Source: Flavobacterium psychrophilum (GTDB taxonomy: Bacteria > Bacteroidota > Bacteroidia > Flavobacteriales > Flavobacteriaceae). From it: 43,576 nucleotides of DNA. The stretch covers positions 1 through 43,576 of the forward strand of contig CAMBZB010000019.1 of assembly GCA_945872245.1 (NCBI GenBank), read 5' to 3'. Below the pieces are notes generated by a model that saw only the letters and a program-made list of their open reading frames with translations, had not been told where the DNA came from and ran no database searches. Positions within the stretch are counted from its first letter, which is position 1, and each line of letters begins with the position of its first letter. Shown here piece by piece: positions 1-9,356 of this stretch. A program made the position numbers and the translations under genes.

Positions 1-441
1 CTGCCATTGAATAGTTCCCACCGACCCTGTTCCATAAGTTAATGTTTTGCTCCCTCCTTCACAGACCTGAGACGCTCCTGATATTGTTTTAGAAATTGGT
101 ATGGGGTTTACAATTAACTCGGCCTCATTTGAATAATTAGAATTATTGACTAATACTCTATATAATGTACCCGTAGCTGGTGAATTTAAAGCTTTTGTAA
201 TATTTAAAGTAGAGGAACTGTAACCTGAGTATATAGAACCTGCATTACTGTTAGTGATTGTTGTCCATATTCCAGCTATTTTCATCTGCCACTCACAAGT
301 TGATGGATTAGGATAATCGACAGTAATACTTGCTGAAGATCCTGTTCTGGTACAAATAGAAGTGTTTTGGATGATTTGAGAAAATCCCTCAACGGAAGAA
401 AATATAAAAAAAATACATAAAAGGAATTTGGTTGCTTTCAT
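1..441 (-). CDS. Exported Ig-like repeat protein, N-terminal part (runs off left edge)
   Basis: An open frame on the minus strand starts with ATG at 441 and stays open to base 1, giving 147 codons with no stop, so only the N-terminus is present. It begins with a clear signal peptide (MKATKFLLCIFFIFSSVEG, then FSQ), so the mature protein is exported. The mature part is rich in Ser, Thr, Asn and Gly, with a Cys near residue 29 (SICTRTGS), a C-E-W-Q segment, and later SQVCEGGSKTLTYG. This style is common in the Ig-like or PKD-like modules of large flavobacterial surface proteins sent out by the type IX system. Any C-terminal sorting domain would lie outside the window. The family assignment is inference from composition and signal peptide; no catalytic motif is visible. 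Confidence 0.75.
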   Translation of the reverse strand, partial: MKATKFLLCIFFIFSSVEGFSQIIQNTSICTRTGSSASITVDYPNPSTCEWQMKIAGIWTTITNSNAGSIYSGYSSSTLNITKALNSPATGTLYRVLVNNSNYSNEAELIVNPIPISKTISGASQVCEGGSKTLTYGTGSVGTIQWQ

Positions 442-974
442 AATGGGGTAAACTTAAATTGTCTTTTGAAATTTATTACTAATTAGATAAATATTATTTG
501 AATCCTTTACTATTTTATAAACTTAATATATTGAAAGTGAAATTACAGGAAATCTGGAATAGTTTGAGGAGAATCTACTCCTGTTAACATCCAACAATTA
601 AAGACATTATTATAACTAAAAATTCATTTTTCAATATAATAATTAAAATTTTTTTCAAATACAAATATAAGAATATAATTTAAATGATTTACAAAACGAT
701 TTCAATTGAGTACCAGAAAAAGTGACAGCTATTATAGTTTTTGAATCTACCATCAGAGTGATTAATAATTATTTTCTATTTGTCGAGTTTTAAAACGTAA
801 CTGATGTTAGTTGATTTAATAACATACTGTAATCTAGCTGATTACTCTAAATAATTTTTGTTTTCGCCTCCAAAACGATCGTTTTTGTATATCGCTATTT
901 CAGGAGGGGCATGATGAAGATAAAAAAAACTCGCTAAAATGTAGCGAGTTTTATTTTCTGAAAATGTTAGAAAA
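442..974. other. 533-bp AT-rich intergenic region
   Basis: This gap lies between the start of the exported repeat protein and the end of the M43 protease gene. I see no credible gene. It holds the promoter-side DNA for the left-edge gene, a small hairpin (AGGAG at 567-571 pairing with CTCCT at 578-582), a 14-bp perfect palindrome AAAACGATCGTTTT at 872-885, and the terminator at 922-952. A very short frame with a purine-rich site before it (from ATG at 911) encodes only eight residues and is not called. Confidence 0.6.
922..952 (-). terminator. Rho-independent terminator after the M43 protease gene
   Basis: AAAACTCGCT at 926-935 and AGCGAGTTTT at 943-952 form a 10-bp stem with a 7-base loop. 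On the minus strand the stem is followed by a T-run (the A-tract at 922-929). It sits about 20 bases past the protease stop codon, as expected for that gene. T-rich sequence on the plus side may make it bidirectional. Confidence 0.85.
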
Positions 975-1937
975 TTATATTCCAAATGCAGCTCTTGCAC
1001 CACCTGAAACAAATATGGCAGAAATTCTTGATTTTTGTCCGTTAGTAAACATATACATTCCTCTGTCGTCTGTATAATCCATATAATTCATAGTCATTTC
1101 TATTGGAGTACCAGCACAAGTACTGTAATGTGGATAAGCAGGAACACCATAATTAGCTGTATTGTGAGTTGGCGTGTCAGAAACTAAATCACTTCCACAA
1201 GTGGTATCACCCCAAATATGACGTAAATTCATCCAGTGACCTACTTCGTGAGTAGCAGTTCTTCCTAAATTGTAAGGATATGCTCCGCCCGTATTTGATG
1301 TTACACCTACGTATTTTGAATCACAAACAACACCATCAGTTGAAGACGAACCTCCAGGAAATTGTGCGTAACCTAATATACCACCACCGATGGTACAAAC
1401 CCAAAAATTTAGATTTCTTGTAGGATCTGTTGGATTAATACCACCTGATTTAGATTTTTTCATCGCATCTCTTGTGCCCCAAGATGTTTTGGTAGTAGAT
1501 TTTCTAACGGTTTTAACAAATTCAAAAGTGATGTCAACATTTGCTGCTACTCCAGAAAAAAAAGAAGGAATACTTCCAAAATCAGAGTTTGTGGCGGTAA
1601 AATCTTTGTTCAATACATCAATTTGAGATTGTATTTGGGCATCAGATATATTTTCGGCTGCGGTTCGATATAAAACATTTACGACAACCGGAATAACAAT
1701 TTTACCATTTACTAATCTAAAATTAGAATTCGACATTGTTTTTTGTGTAAAAGCTTCAATTTCATTCATTCGTATGGCTAATGTTGGGTCGGCTATCATT
1801 TGTGCTTCAAGAACTTCTTGAGAGGCGCAACCACGGTGTGCAATAGCACTGATAGTTGGGGAGGCTGAATCTGTTGAATCATTTTAACAAGAAAGAATCA
1901 TTAGCACAACCGCTGCAGATATAAGAATTTTTTTCAT
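975..1937 (-). pseudogene. M43-family zinc metalloprotease lipoprotein, interrupted by a premature TAA
   Basis: The catalytic part is intact: an extended HExxHxxxxxH zinc motif (HEVGHWMNLRH, then IWGD) and a downstream Met-turn (MTMNYMDYTDD) place it in the pappalysin/cytophagalysin (M43) group of secreted proteases. The longest uninterrupted frame starts at ATG 1799 and lacks any signal peptide. Reading upstream in the same frame reaches ATG 1937, which opens a lipoprotein signal peptide (MKKILISAAVVLMILSC). The codon right after the lipobox Cys is TAA (1884-1886), followed in frame by NDSTDSASPT and on into the protease. The intact ancestor was therefore an approximately 320-residue lipoprotein. 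As read, only a 17-residue peptide is made, or a cytoplasmic fragment by reinitiation. A sequencing error or readthrough cannot be excluded. No type IX sorting domain is visible at the C-terminus. Confidence 0.8.
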
Positions 1938-2109
1938 GAGGAAAGATGTTAGTTAATATTTTAACAATTTTATAACAAAACAATGTAAAATCAAATTTTT
2001 TAGTTGGAAAATCGATTAACTGTGCTTATAGTTCGATTAAAAACAACCTAAAGAATATGCTTTATAAAGTTATTCATAAAAAAAATATGATAGGATAACA
2101 ATTACATAA

Positions 2110-2748
2110 TTAATTGTTGAATACGTAATTTAAAATATTAGCACCCATTTTTAAAGCTTTTTCATGGACTCCAATTGGGTCGTTGTGTACTTCAGAATCT
2201 TCCCAACCATCGCCCAAATCACTTTCATAGGTGTAAAGTAATACCAATCTATTTTTAATGAATACTCCAAAGGCTTGTGGGCGTTTACCGTCGTGTTCAT
2301 GAATTTTTGGTAATCCACCTGAAAAAAGATATGGTTTTTGAAAGATTTGATGATTGGCCGGAATTTCAACCAAATCATTATTGGGGAATATTTGAGTGAT
2401 TTCTTTTCTAATGTATTGATCCATGCCGTAGTTGTCATCAATATGCAGAAAACCACCTGAGGTTAAATAATTTTTTAAATTACTGACATCGGTATCGCTA
2501 AAAATCACATTACCGTGTCCTGTCATATGAACAAAAGGATAAGAAAATAAATCTGGACTACTAGGTTCTACGGTTCCGGGTTTGGGCTTTATTTTGGTAT
2601 TGATATTTTGATTGCAATATTTTATCAAATTAGGTAATGAAGTCGGATTAGAATACCAATCACCACCGCCACTGTATTTTACCAATGCGATTTCCTGGGA
2701 AAAAGACATAACCGATACCAAAAGAAAAAACAAATATTTTTTTTTCAT
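2110..2748 (-). CDS. DUF4159 domain protein, exported
   Basis: This 212-residue protein starts with a signal peptide (MKKKYLFFLLVSVMSFSQ), so it is predicted to be periplasmic or secreted. The rest matches my knowledge of the DUF4159 family: an early VKYSGGGDWY segment, HMTGHGNVIFSD, GGFLHIDDNYGMDQYIR, a central LPKIHEHDGKRPQAFG, and DLGDGWEDSEVHNDP near the end. The fold resembles a glutamine-amidotransferase-like or ThuA-like domain, but the molecular function is not established. It lies 17 bp downstream of rsmE on the same strand and is probably the last gene of a tsaD-rsmE-DUF4159 transcript. No terminator stands out after it. Confidence 0.85.
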   Translation of the reverse strand: MKKKYLFFLLVSVMSFSQEIALVKYSGGGDWYSNPTSLPNLIKYCNQNINTKIKPKPGTVEPSSPDLFSYPFVHMTGHGNVIFSDTDVSNLKNYLTSGGFLHIDDNYGMDQYIRKEITQIFPNNDLVEIPANHQIFQKPYLFSGGLPKIHEHDGKRPQAFGVFIKNRLVLLYTYESDLGDGWEDSEVHNDPIGVHEKALKMGANILNYVFNN

Positions 2749-2765
2749 AGTGTTACTATTAAAAA

Positions 2766-3476
2766 TTATTCTTCTTCATTTACAAAAACAACACTATGAC
2801 AAGCAACGATTGCTGCCGTTTCTGTCCGCAGTCTAGTGTTTCCTAAAGATACTGGAATGAAATTGTTTTCAATCGCTGACGCAATTTCTTTTTCCGAAAA
2901 ATCCCCTTCAGGCCCAATGAGTAAAGTTACGTTTGTATTTGGTTTCAAAACCGATTTCAATGACTTTTTATAGGTTTCCTCACAATGGGCAATCAATTGA
3001 AAACCTTCTTTTTTGTGTTTGATAAACTCTTTAAAAGTTATAGATTTATTCAATTTTGGAAGATTTAAAACATTAGATTGCTTCATGGCAGTCAATAGAA
3101 TTTTTTCAAATCGTTCTGCATTTACTACTTTGCGTTCGGAGCGGTCACAAATAATGGGTGTGATTTCATGAATGCCAATTTCGGTGGCTTTTTCTAAAAA
3201 CCATTCAAAACGATCATTCATTTTTGTAGGTGCTACCGCCAAATGCAACTGAAATTTTGGAGAGGCTTCTTTTTCGAAAGAAATAATTTTAACGGTGCAT
3301 TTATTGTCAGATGCTAAAGTAATTTCAGTTTTAAATAAAAAACCTAAACCATTAGTTACATATAATATATCGGTATCTTTCTTTCGTAACACTTTAACAA
3401 TATGTTTACTTTCATCTTTGTCAAAGGAAAAACTTTCGGAAGTTTCATTTATGCTCGGATTATAAAATAATTGCAT
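2766..3476 (-). CDS. rsmE: 16S rRNA (uracil-1498-N3)-methyltransferase
   Basis: RsmE methylates N3 of U1498 in 16S rRNA using S-adenosylmethionine, acting on the assembled 30S subunit. The 236-residue length is normal. The N-terminal PUA-like part (residues 1-70, including the conserved ESKHIVKVLRKK) is followed by the SPOUT knot domain with its cofactor-binding signatures LLIGPEGDFSEKEI and SLGNTRLRTETAAI near the C-terminus. The motif EKATEIGIHEITPI in the middle is also typical. The stop codon of tsaD lies 3 bp before the start (ATG at 3476), so the two genes are almost certainly cotranscribed. Nothing looks damaged. Confidence 0.95.
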   Translation of the reverse strand: MQLFYNPSINETSESFSFDKDESKHIVKVLRKKDTDILYVTNGLGFLFKTEITLASDNKCTVKIISFEKEASPKFQLHLAVAPTKMNDRFEWFLEKATEIGIHEITPIICDRSERKVVNAERFEKILLTAMKQSNVLNLPKLNKSITFKEFIKHKKEGFQLIAHCEETYKKSLKSVLKPNTNVTLLIGPEGDFSEKEIASAIENNFIPVSLGNTRLRTETAAIVACHSVVFVNEEE

Positions 3477-3479
3477 AGT

Positions 3480-4502
3480 TTAGAATTGAATTCGTGCTTT
3501 TGAAACGACTGATGAAGTTTCGAAATTTTGGGATAAAAATTTTTGATAACCTACAATTCCAATCATGGCAGCATTATCGGTGGTGTATTCAAATTTTGGA
3601 ATATAAGTCTTCCATCCGTATTTTTTTTCGGCTGCTTTCAAAGTATTACGAATTCCGGAATTGGCCGAAACACCTCCGCCAATGGCGATTTGTTTGATTC
3701 CGGTTTCTTTTACCGCTAATTTTAATTTGTCCATCAAAATTTCGATAATGGTATGTTGAATGGAAGCGCAAATATCGTTTAGGTTTTCTTCAACAAAATT
3801 TGGGTTTTCCATTTTTTTCTTTTGGATAAAATACAAAATAGCCGTTTTTAAACCAGAAAAACTAAAATCTAATCCGGGTACTTTTGGTTTCGTAAAAGCA
3901 TAAGCTATTGGATTTCCGAGTTGGGCATACTTATCAACCAAAGGGCCTCCAGGATAGGGAAGACCTAATATTTTAGCACTTTTATCGAAAGCTTCCCCCA
4001 CGGCATCATCAGTCGTTTCTCCAATGATTTCCATATCAAAAAATCCATTTACTCTTACAATTTGTGTATGTCCTCCAGAAATTGTTAGGGCAAGAAATGG
4101 AAATGTTGGTTTTTCAAATCCTTCCTCAGCTATAAAATGAGCCAAAATATGGGCTTGCATGTGGTTTACTGCAATCAGGGGAATTTGCAAAGCCAAAGCC
4201 AAAGACTTGGCAAAGGAACTTCCTACCAAAAGTGAACCCATAAGACCTGGACCTTGGGTAAAAGCAATTGCAGATAACTGTTCTTTTCTTATATTTGCCT
4301 TGCGTAGTGCGGCGTCAATAACGGGAACTATATTTTGCTGATGCGCGCGCGAGGCAAGTTCAGGAACTACGCCGCCATATAAATTGTGAATCAACTGATT
4401 AGCCACAACATTAGATAGAACTTTGTCGTTATGTAAAACCGAAGCAGCAGTGTCATCGCAAGAACTTTCGATGGCAAGAATAAAAACCTCAGAATTTTGC
4501 AT
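3480..4502 (-). CDS. tsaD: tRNA N6-adenosine threonylcarbamoyltransferase
   Basis: TsaD (Kae1/YgjD family) transfers the threonylcarbamoyl group from the TsaC-made intermediate to A37 of tRNAs that read ANN codons, working with TsaB and TsaE in the cytoplasm. The 340-residue protein has the N-terminal AIESSCDDT signature, the metal-binding HMQAH (in VNHMQAHILAHF), SGGHTQIV, the nucleotide-site segment DDAVGEAFDKSAKILGLPYPGG, and the C-terminal IGGGVSANSGIR with TTDNAAMIG. It is the first gene of a leftward group with rsmE. The start at ATG 4502 lies 82 bp from the divergent tamB start, so the promoters of both must lie in this short gap. Confidence 0.97.
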   Translation of the reverse strand: MQNSEVFILAIESSCDDTAASVLHNDKVLSNVVANQLIHNLYGGVVPELASRAHQQNIVPVIDAALRKANIRKEQLSAIAFTQGPGLMGSLLVGSSFAKSLALALQIPLIAVNHMQAHILAHFIAEEGFEKPTFPFLALTISGGHTQIVRVNGFFDMEIIGETTDDAVGEAFDKSAKILGLPYPGGPLVDKYAQLGNPIAYAFTKPKVPGLDFSFSGLKTAILYFIQKKKMENPNFVEENLNDICASIQHTIIEILMDKLKLAVKETGIKQIAIGGGVSANSGIRNTLKAAEKKYGWKTYIPKFEYTTDNAAMIGIVGYQKFLSQNFETSSVVSKARIQF

Positions 4503-4584
4503 AAAAAGGCGTGAATTTTGAATTATATTTGACGAACGGTTTAGTAAATTTTCGGCGAAGCCAAAATTAAAGAATTTTTATGGA

Positions 4585-7500
4585 ATGCAGTGCCGTTTCT
4601 CCATCCAAAATATAATTTTTAAAAAAATAAATTCAACAGGTATCAAAAAAGTAAAAAAAATAGTATTTCGTTATCTACTCGGACTAATCCTACTTTTGCT
4701 GGTACTTGGAATAGCACTTTCTTTACCTTTTACACAAACAAAAATAGCCAAATATTTTGTACAAAGAATCAATAAAGACTATGGCATTCATGTTGCGATT
4801 GATGAAGTTGCCGTTTCTGTTTTTGGAGGTGTAAAGCTCAAAAAAGTTTTGATTTTAGACTATCATAACGATACGTTGATTTATGCCAATAGAATTAAAA
4901 CGAATATATTGGATGGAAAAAAACTTTTAGATGGTGATTTGATTTTTGGAAACATTGGGTTGGACGGTTTGGTTTTTAATTTGAAAACCTACAAGAAAGA
5001 AAAAATCACCAATCTTGACAAATTTATTGATGCTTTTGGTACCGCAAAGCCACCCTCCGAAAAACATTTTTTAATGACTGCCCAAAATGCAGCAATCTCG
5101 AATGGCCATTTTATTTTGACGGATGAAAACCGGATTATACCCAAGGATGTTGATTTTACCAAACTTAATGCCTCTATAAGTGATTTTAAAATTTACGGAC
5201 CTAATGTTAATACTATGATTAACAAAATGTCTTTCTTGGATCACCGTGGGGTGTTTGTCAAGAATTTAAGTTCCAAATTCAGTTATACCAAAAAGAAAAT
5301 CCGACTGGAAAACCTTGAATTATTGACTAATGAGTCAACATTGAAAGCACAAGTTGTGTTGCGTTATAAAATTGAGGATTTCAAAAACTTCAACGACAAG
5401 GTACAATTTGATGTAAAATTGCAATCGTCATCAATAGGCTCTAATGATATTCGTTGTTTTTATAAAGAATTGGGTAAGAATCAAATTTTTTATACCAAAG
5501 CTCTTATTAAGGGGACTTTAAACGACTTATCACTGAAAAACTTAAAATTAGTTGGCTCAAAAAACACCAGAATAAATGGCAACGTAAATTTCATAAATCT
5601 TTTCGGTAAAATACACCAAAGATTTTATATGAACGGAAAATTTGAAAAGTTTTCTTCGACTTACGATGACTTGGTAACTTTACTTCCTAACGTTTTGGGC
5701 AAAAAGTTACCGATTAACTTAAAAAAATTAGGTCTTTTTAATCTTAAAGGAAATTCCCAGATTACCGCCTCTTCAATTAATGCCAATTTTATTTTGGCAA
5801 CCAATTTAGGATTAGTGAAATCAAATTTCAAGATGAAAGGGATTGATTATATTGACAAGGCTTCATATATAGCGAATGTAGTTTTGGATGATTTTGATGT
5901 GGGAACATTTTTGGATAGAAAGGATATCGGAAAAATGACCTTAAATATTGATATTGATGGTCAGGGCTTTTCGAAAAAATATTTAGATACATCCATTAAA
6001 GGAGATATCAAACAAGTTGATTATAACAATTATAATTATAGCAATATAGTTATAAATGGTGTTTTTAAGATGCCTCTCTACAAGGGCCAAGTTTCAATAA
6101 ATGATCCAAATTTAAGCATGAATTTTGATGGTTTGGTTGATTTGAGCGAAAAAGACAGTAAGTATGATTTTTATATCAATGTCGCAAATGCCGACTTGCA
6201 CAGATTGAAATTTATAAAGGATTCCACTTCAGTTTTTAGTGGGGATATTTCAGTTAAAGCCTCCGGAAACTCCATAGAAAATTTGACAGGAAATGTATTT
6301 GTCAACAAAACGGTTTATCAGAACGTAAAGGGAACTTACGTTTTTGATGACTTTACTGTAGTTTCTAGTTTTGATGCCGATCGAGTGCGAATAATTACGG
6401 TAAATTCTCCTGACATTGTTGAAGGTGAAATAGTTGGAAAATATGAATTTAGCCAACTAAAGAATTTAGTGACTAATTCGTTGGGAAGTTTGTATACTAA
6501 TTATAAGCCCATCAAGGTTAACAAAGGACAATTTCTGAAATTTGATTTCACCATTTATAATAAAATAATTGAAATATTTTATCCAGAAATCACGATTGGT
6601 TCCAATACGATTGTCAAGGGAAACATCAATTCGGATAATCAAGAATTTAAACTCAATTTTAATTCTCCTCAAATTACCGCTTCTAAAAACACGTTTGATA
6701 ATATTAGACTTAAAATTGACAATAAAAACCCACTCTATAATGCCTATGTTGAATTGGATAGCATAAAAACCAAGTATTACAAAATTCGTGATTTTAGTTT
6801 AATAAACGTAACCATGAAAGATACTTTGTTCTTTCGTTCCGAGTTTAAGGGCGGTTCAAAAGGGGAAGATTACTTTAATCTAAACTTGTATCATACCATA
6901 AACAAGGATAATAATAATGTGGTGGGAATCAGTAAATCCGAGATCAAAATCAAAGATTATTTGTGGTTTTTGAATGAAAAAGAAACACCTGACAATAAAG
7001 TTGTTTTTGATAAAGCTTTAAGAAATTTCAATTTCGATGCTATAATATTATCTCATGAAAATCAAGAAATTTCCTTTATGGGAAACCTAAAAGATAACAC
7101 TTATAAGGATTTGAAATTAAGTTTTAAAGAGGTTGATTTAAATCAAATTACTCCAACAAATCCTAAATTTGTTTTCAACGGAAATATAAATGGTGCGGTG
7201 ACTTTTAAACAGGATAATGTAGTTTTTCAGCCCGCTTCCTCAATAAAAATTGACCATTTAAATATTAATGAAACGGATTTAGGTGTTTTGAAATTTGATA
7301 TTCATGGAGATGAAAGCCTTAAGAAATTTACTGTAATTTCCAATCTAGAAAATGAAAATATAGAATCTTTTGATTTAAACGGTGGTTTCGAAATTGTTAA
7401 TAAAGAGCCCATTTTGGACTTAAATTTAAAATTCAATAAATTTAATTTGTCGGTTTTAAACTCGCTCGGTGGAGATGTATTATCAAATATAAGAGGCTTT

Positions 7501-9132
7501 GCATCTGGAAATTCTAGTATAGAGGGAAATCTTAAAAAACCAAATATAAATGGACGGCTTTATGTCGATAATGCGGGATTGACCATTCCGTATTTAAATG
7601 TTGATTACGGGCTAAGTGATAAAACTATTGTCGATTTGACTACCGAAAAGTTTATTTTCAGAAAGAATACCATTACAGATTCAAAATTTGGTACTAAAGG
7701 AATTTTAAACGGAAGTATTCAGCACAACAATTTTTCTGATTGGAGATTAGATTTAGACATTAGTTCAAAAAGATTAATGGTTCTTAATACAGTTGACCAT
7801 GAAGGTGCGGCTTATTTTGGAACGGCATTTATAAATGGTAACGCAACTATTAAAGGTCCAACAAATGGATTATTTATTAAAGTTGCAGCAAAATCAGAAA
7901 AAGGGTCTGCGTTAAAAATCCCTATTAACGATGCCGAAAATGTAGGTGAAAATAGTTTCATTCATTTTTTGACTCCCAAAGAGAAGTATAATATTAAAAA
8001 AGGAATTCTTGAAAATACTAGAAATTATAAGGGTCTTGAACTGGAATTTGATCTTGATATAACCCCTAATGCAGAAGTTGAAGTAATTTTAGATCGGATT
8101 TCTGGACATGGAATGAAAGGAAAGGGCAATGGAACATTATTATTTAAGATTAATACCTTAGGGAAATTTAACATGTGGGGCGATTTTCAAGCCTATGAAG
8201 GGACTTACAATTTTAAATATGGTGGAATTATCGACAGAAAATTTGATGTAAAAAAAGGAGGGTATATATCTTGGGAAGGCGATCCGATGAAGGCTCGTTT
8301 GAATTTAGAGGCAGTATACAAAACTAGTGTAAATCCGGCTGTGTTACTTGAAAATTCCTCTTTTAACAAGAAGGTTCCTGTTGAAGTAATTATTGGTGTA
8401 AGAGGTGATTTAGCGAGTCCAGAGCCAGATTTTAATTTCGAATTTCCCACTGTTAGCAATGTATTAAAATCAGAAATTCAATATAAGTTAAACGATAAGG
8501 ATGTAAGACAAACACAAGCCTTATATCTACTGTCGTCTGGTGGGTTCCTGAGTTCGGAAGGAGTTAGCCAATCTGATTTTTCAAGAAGTGTTTTCGAAAC
8601 AGCAACAGGCTTATTAGGTGGTATTATTAAAACGAACAACGACAAATTCAATGTTGATTTTAATGTTATTTCTGCTGATAAAAGAATTGGAAAAGAATCT
8701 GATGGGAGATTTGTGGCTACCATTTCTTCAAAAATAAATGAAAGAGTTACATTCAACGGAAAAGTAGGAGTTCCCTTTGGTGGAATAAATGAAACTGCAA
8801 TAATTGGAGATGTTGAAATTCAATATAGGGTGAATGAAGATGGTACGCTAAACTTACGCATGTTTAACAGAGAGAATGATATCAATTATATTGGTCAAGG
8901 AATTGGGTATACACAAGGATTGGGAGTTTCCTACGAAGTAGATTTTGACACTTTTAAAGACCTTGTAAACAAAATATTTAAAAATCAAAAATTAGAAAGA
9001 CTAAAAAAGTCAAAGTCAACAAATGAAGATTCAAATTTATCAGCCGATGACTTTGCTATTTCTAAATCAAAAAAGCCGACTACTTCAAAACAAACAATGA
9101 ATACAGACGGCACGTTACCTGAAGAAGATTAA
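4585..9132 (+). CDS. tamB: TamB-like translocation and assembly module protein
   Basis: This 1515-residue protein has an N-terminal membrane anchor (about residues 28-48, RYLLGLILLLLVLGIAL) followed by a long, repetitive beta-rich region and the conserved C-terminal TamB (DUF490) domain in roughly the last 450 residues, including GDFQAYEGTYNFKYGG and RLNLEAVYKTS. TamB-type proteins span the periplasm from the inner membrane. They are linked to outer-membrane protein insertion and, as members of the AsmA-like group, to lipid transport. The only in-frame ATG upstream of the anchor is at 4585. The roughly 24 residues before the Lys-rich GIKKVKKIV may not be part of the true product. It is divergent from tsaD, a neighbourhood I recall as frequent in flavobacteria. 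The extreme C-terminus is polar and Lys/Ser/Thr-rich. No TamA gene is in the window. Confidence 0.92.
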   Translation: MQCRFSIQNIIFKKINSTGIKKVKKIVFRYLLGLILLLLVLGIALSLPFTQTKIAKYFVQRINKDYGIHVAIDEVAVSVFGGVKLKKVLILDYHNDTLIYANRIKTNILDGKKLLDGDLIFGNIGLDGLVFNLKTYKKEKITNLDKFIDAFGTAKPPSEKHFLMTAQNAAISNGHFILTDENRIIPKDVDFTKLNASISDFKIYGPNVNTMINKMSFLDHRGVFVKNLSSKFSYTKKKIRLENLELLTNESTLKAQVVLRYKIEDFKNFNDKVQFDVKLQSSSIGSNDIRCFYKELGKNQIFYTKALIKGTLNDLSLKNLKLVGSKNTRINGNVNFINLFGKIHQRFYMNGKFEKFSSTYDDLVTLLPNVLGKKLPINLKKLGLFNLKGNSQITASSINANFILATNLGLVKSNFKMKGIDYIDKASYIANVVLDDFDVGTFLDRKDIGKMTLNIDIDGQGFSKKYLDTSIKGDIKQVDYNNYNYSNIVINGVFKMPLYKGQVSINDPNLSMNFDGLVDLSEKDSKYDFYINVANADLHRLKFIKDSTSVFSGDISVKASGNSIENLTGNVFVNKTVYQNVKGTYVFDDFTVVSSFDADRVRIITVNSPDIVEGEIVGKYEFSQLKNLVTNSLGSLYTNYKPIKVNKGQFLKFDFTIYNKIIEIFYPEITIGSNTIVKGNINSDNQEFKLNFNSPQITASKNTFDNIRLKIDNKNPLYNAYVELDSIKTKYYKIRDFSLINVTMKDTLFFRSEFKGGSKGEDYFNLNLYHTINKDNNNVVGISKSEIKIKDYLWFLNEKETPDNKVVFDKALRNFNFDAIILSHENQEISFMGNLKDNTYKDLKLSFKEVDLNQITPTNPKFVFNGNINGAVTFKQDNVVFQPASSIKIDHLNINETDLGVLKFDIHGDESLKKFTVISNLENENIESFDLNGGFEIVNKEPILDLNLKFNKFNLSVLNSLGGDVLSNIRGFASGNSSIEGNLKKPNINGRLYVDNAGLTIPYLNVDYGLSDKTIVDLTTEKFIFRKNTITDSKFGTKGILNGSIQHNNFSDWRLDLDISSKRLMVLNTVDHEGAAYFGTAFINGNATIKGPTNGLFIKVAAKSEKGSALKIPINDAENVGENSFIHFLTPKEKYNIKKGILENTRNYKGLELEFDLDITPNAEVEVILDRISGHGMKGKGNGTLLFKINTLGKFNMWGDFQAYEGTYNFKYGGIIDRKFDVKKGGYISWEGDPMKARLNLEAVYKTSVNPAVLLENSSFNKKVPVEVIIGVRGDLASPEPDFNFEFPTVSNVLKSEIQYKLNDKDVRQTQALYLLSSGGFLSSEGVSQSDFSRSVFETATGLLGGIIKTNNDKFNVDFNVISADKRIGKESDGRFVATISSKINERVTFNGKVGVPFGGINETAIIGDVEIQYRVNEDGTLNLRMFNRENDINYIGQGIGYTQGLGVSYEVDFDTFKDLVNKIFKNQKLERLKKSKSTNEDSNLSADDFAISKSKKPTTSKQTMNTDGTLPEED

Positions 9133-9278
9133 AAAAAGGCTTTGAATTATAAAAAAAAAGGCATTTATCAATTAAGAAATTTTTCCATTTATGTTGTAAT
9201 TTCTAGTTGTTACTCAAATTAACAGCATTTTTATGGCTGTAGATTGCTAACTTATTAACTAAAACGTTTGAATTGAGA

Positions 9279-9291
9279 TGTTCTTTGACAA
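9279..9291 (+). promoter_or_regulatory. boxA-like antitermination element in the pfkA leader
   Basis: TGTTCTTTGACAA lies 66 bases upstream of the pfkA start. It closely resembles the boxA sequence (TGYTCTTTAACA in enterics, TGTTCTTTGAAAA in Bacillus) that NusB-NusE bind in rRNA leaders. No rRNA gene is present. It may be a genuine leader element for pfkA, a chance match, or part of a promoter, since it also contains TTTGACA. Confidence 0.35.
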
Positions 9292-9356
9292 TTTATTATA
9301 AACGTCGCTTTTAAATTGTTGAATGTTTATTAATTTTACGCTTTAATACTAAAATA

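Noticed and set aside
911..937. Tiny frame of eight residues after a purine-rich AGGAGGGG stretch
   Set aside because: It is too short, runs into the terminator stem, and Bacteroidota do not rely on strong Shine-Dalgarno sites. It is most likely chance.
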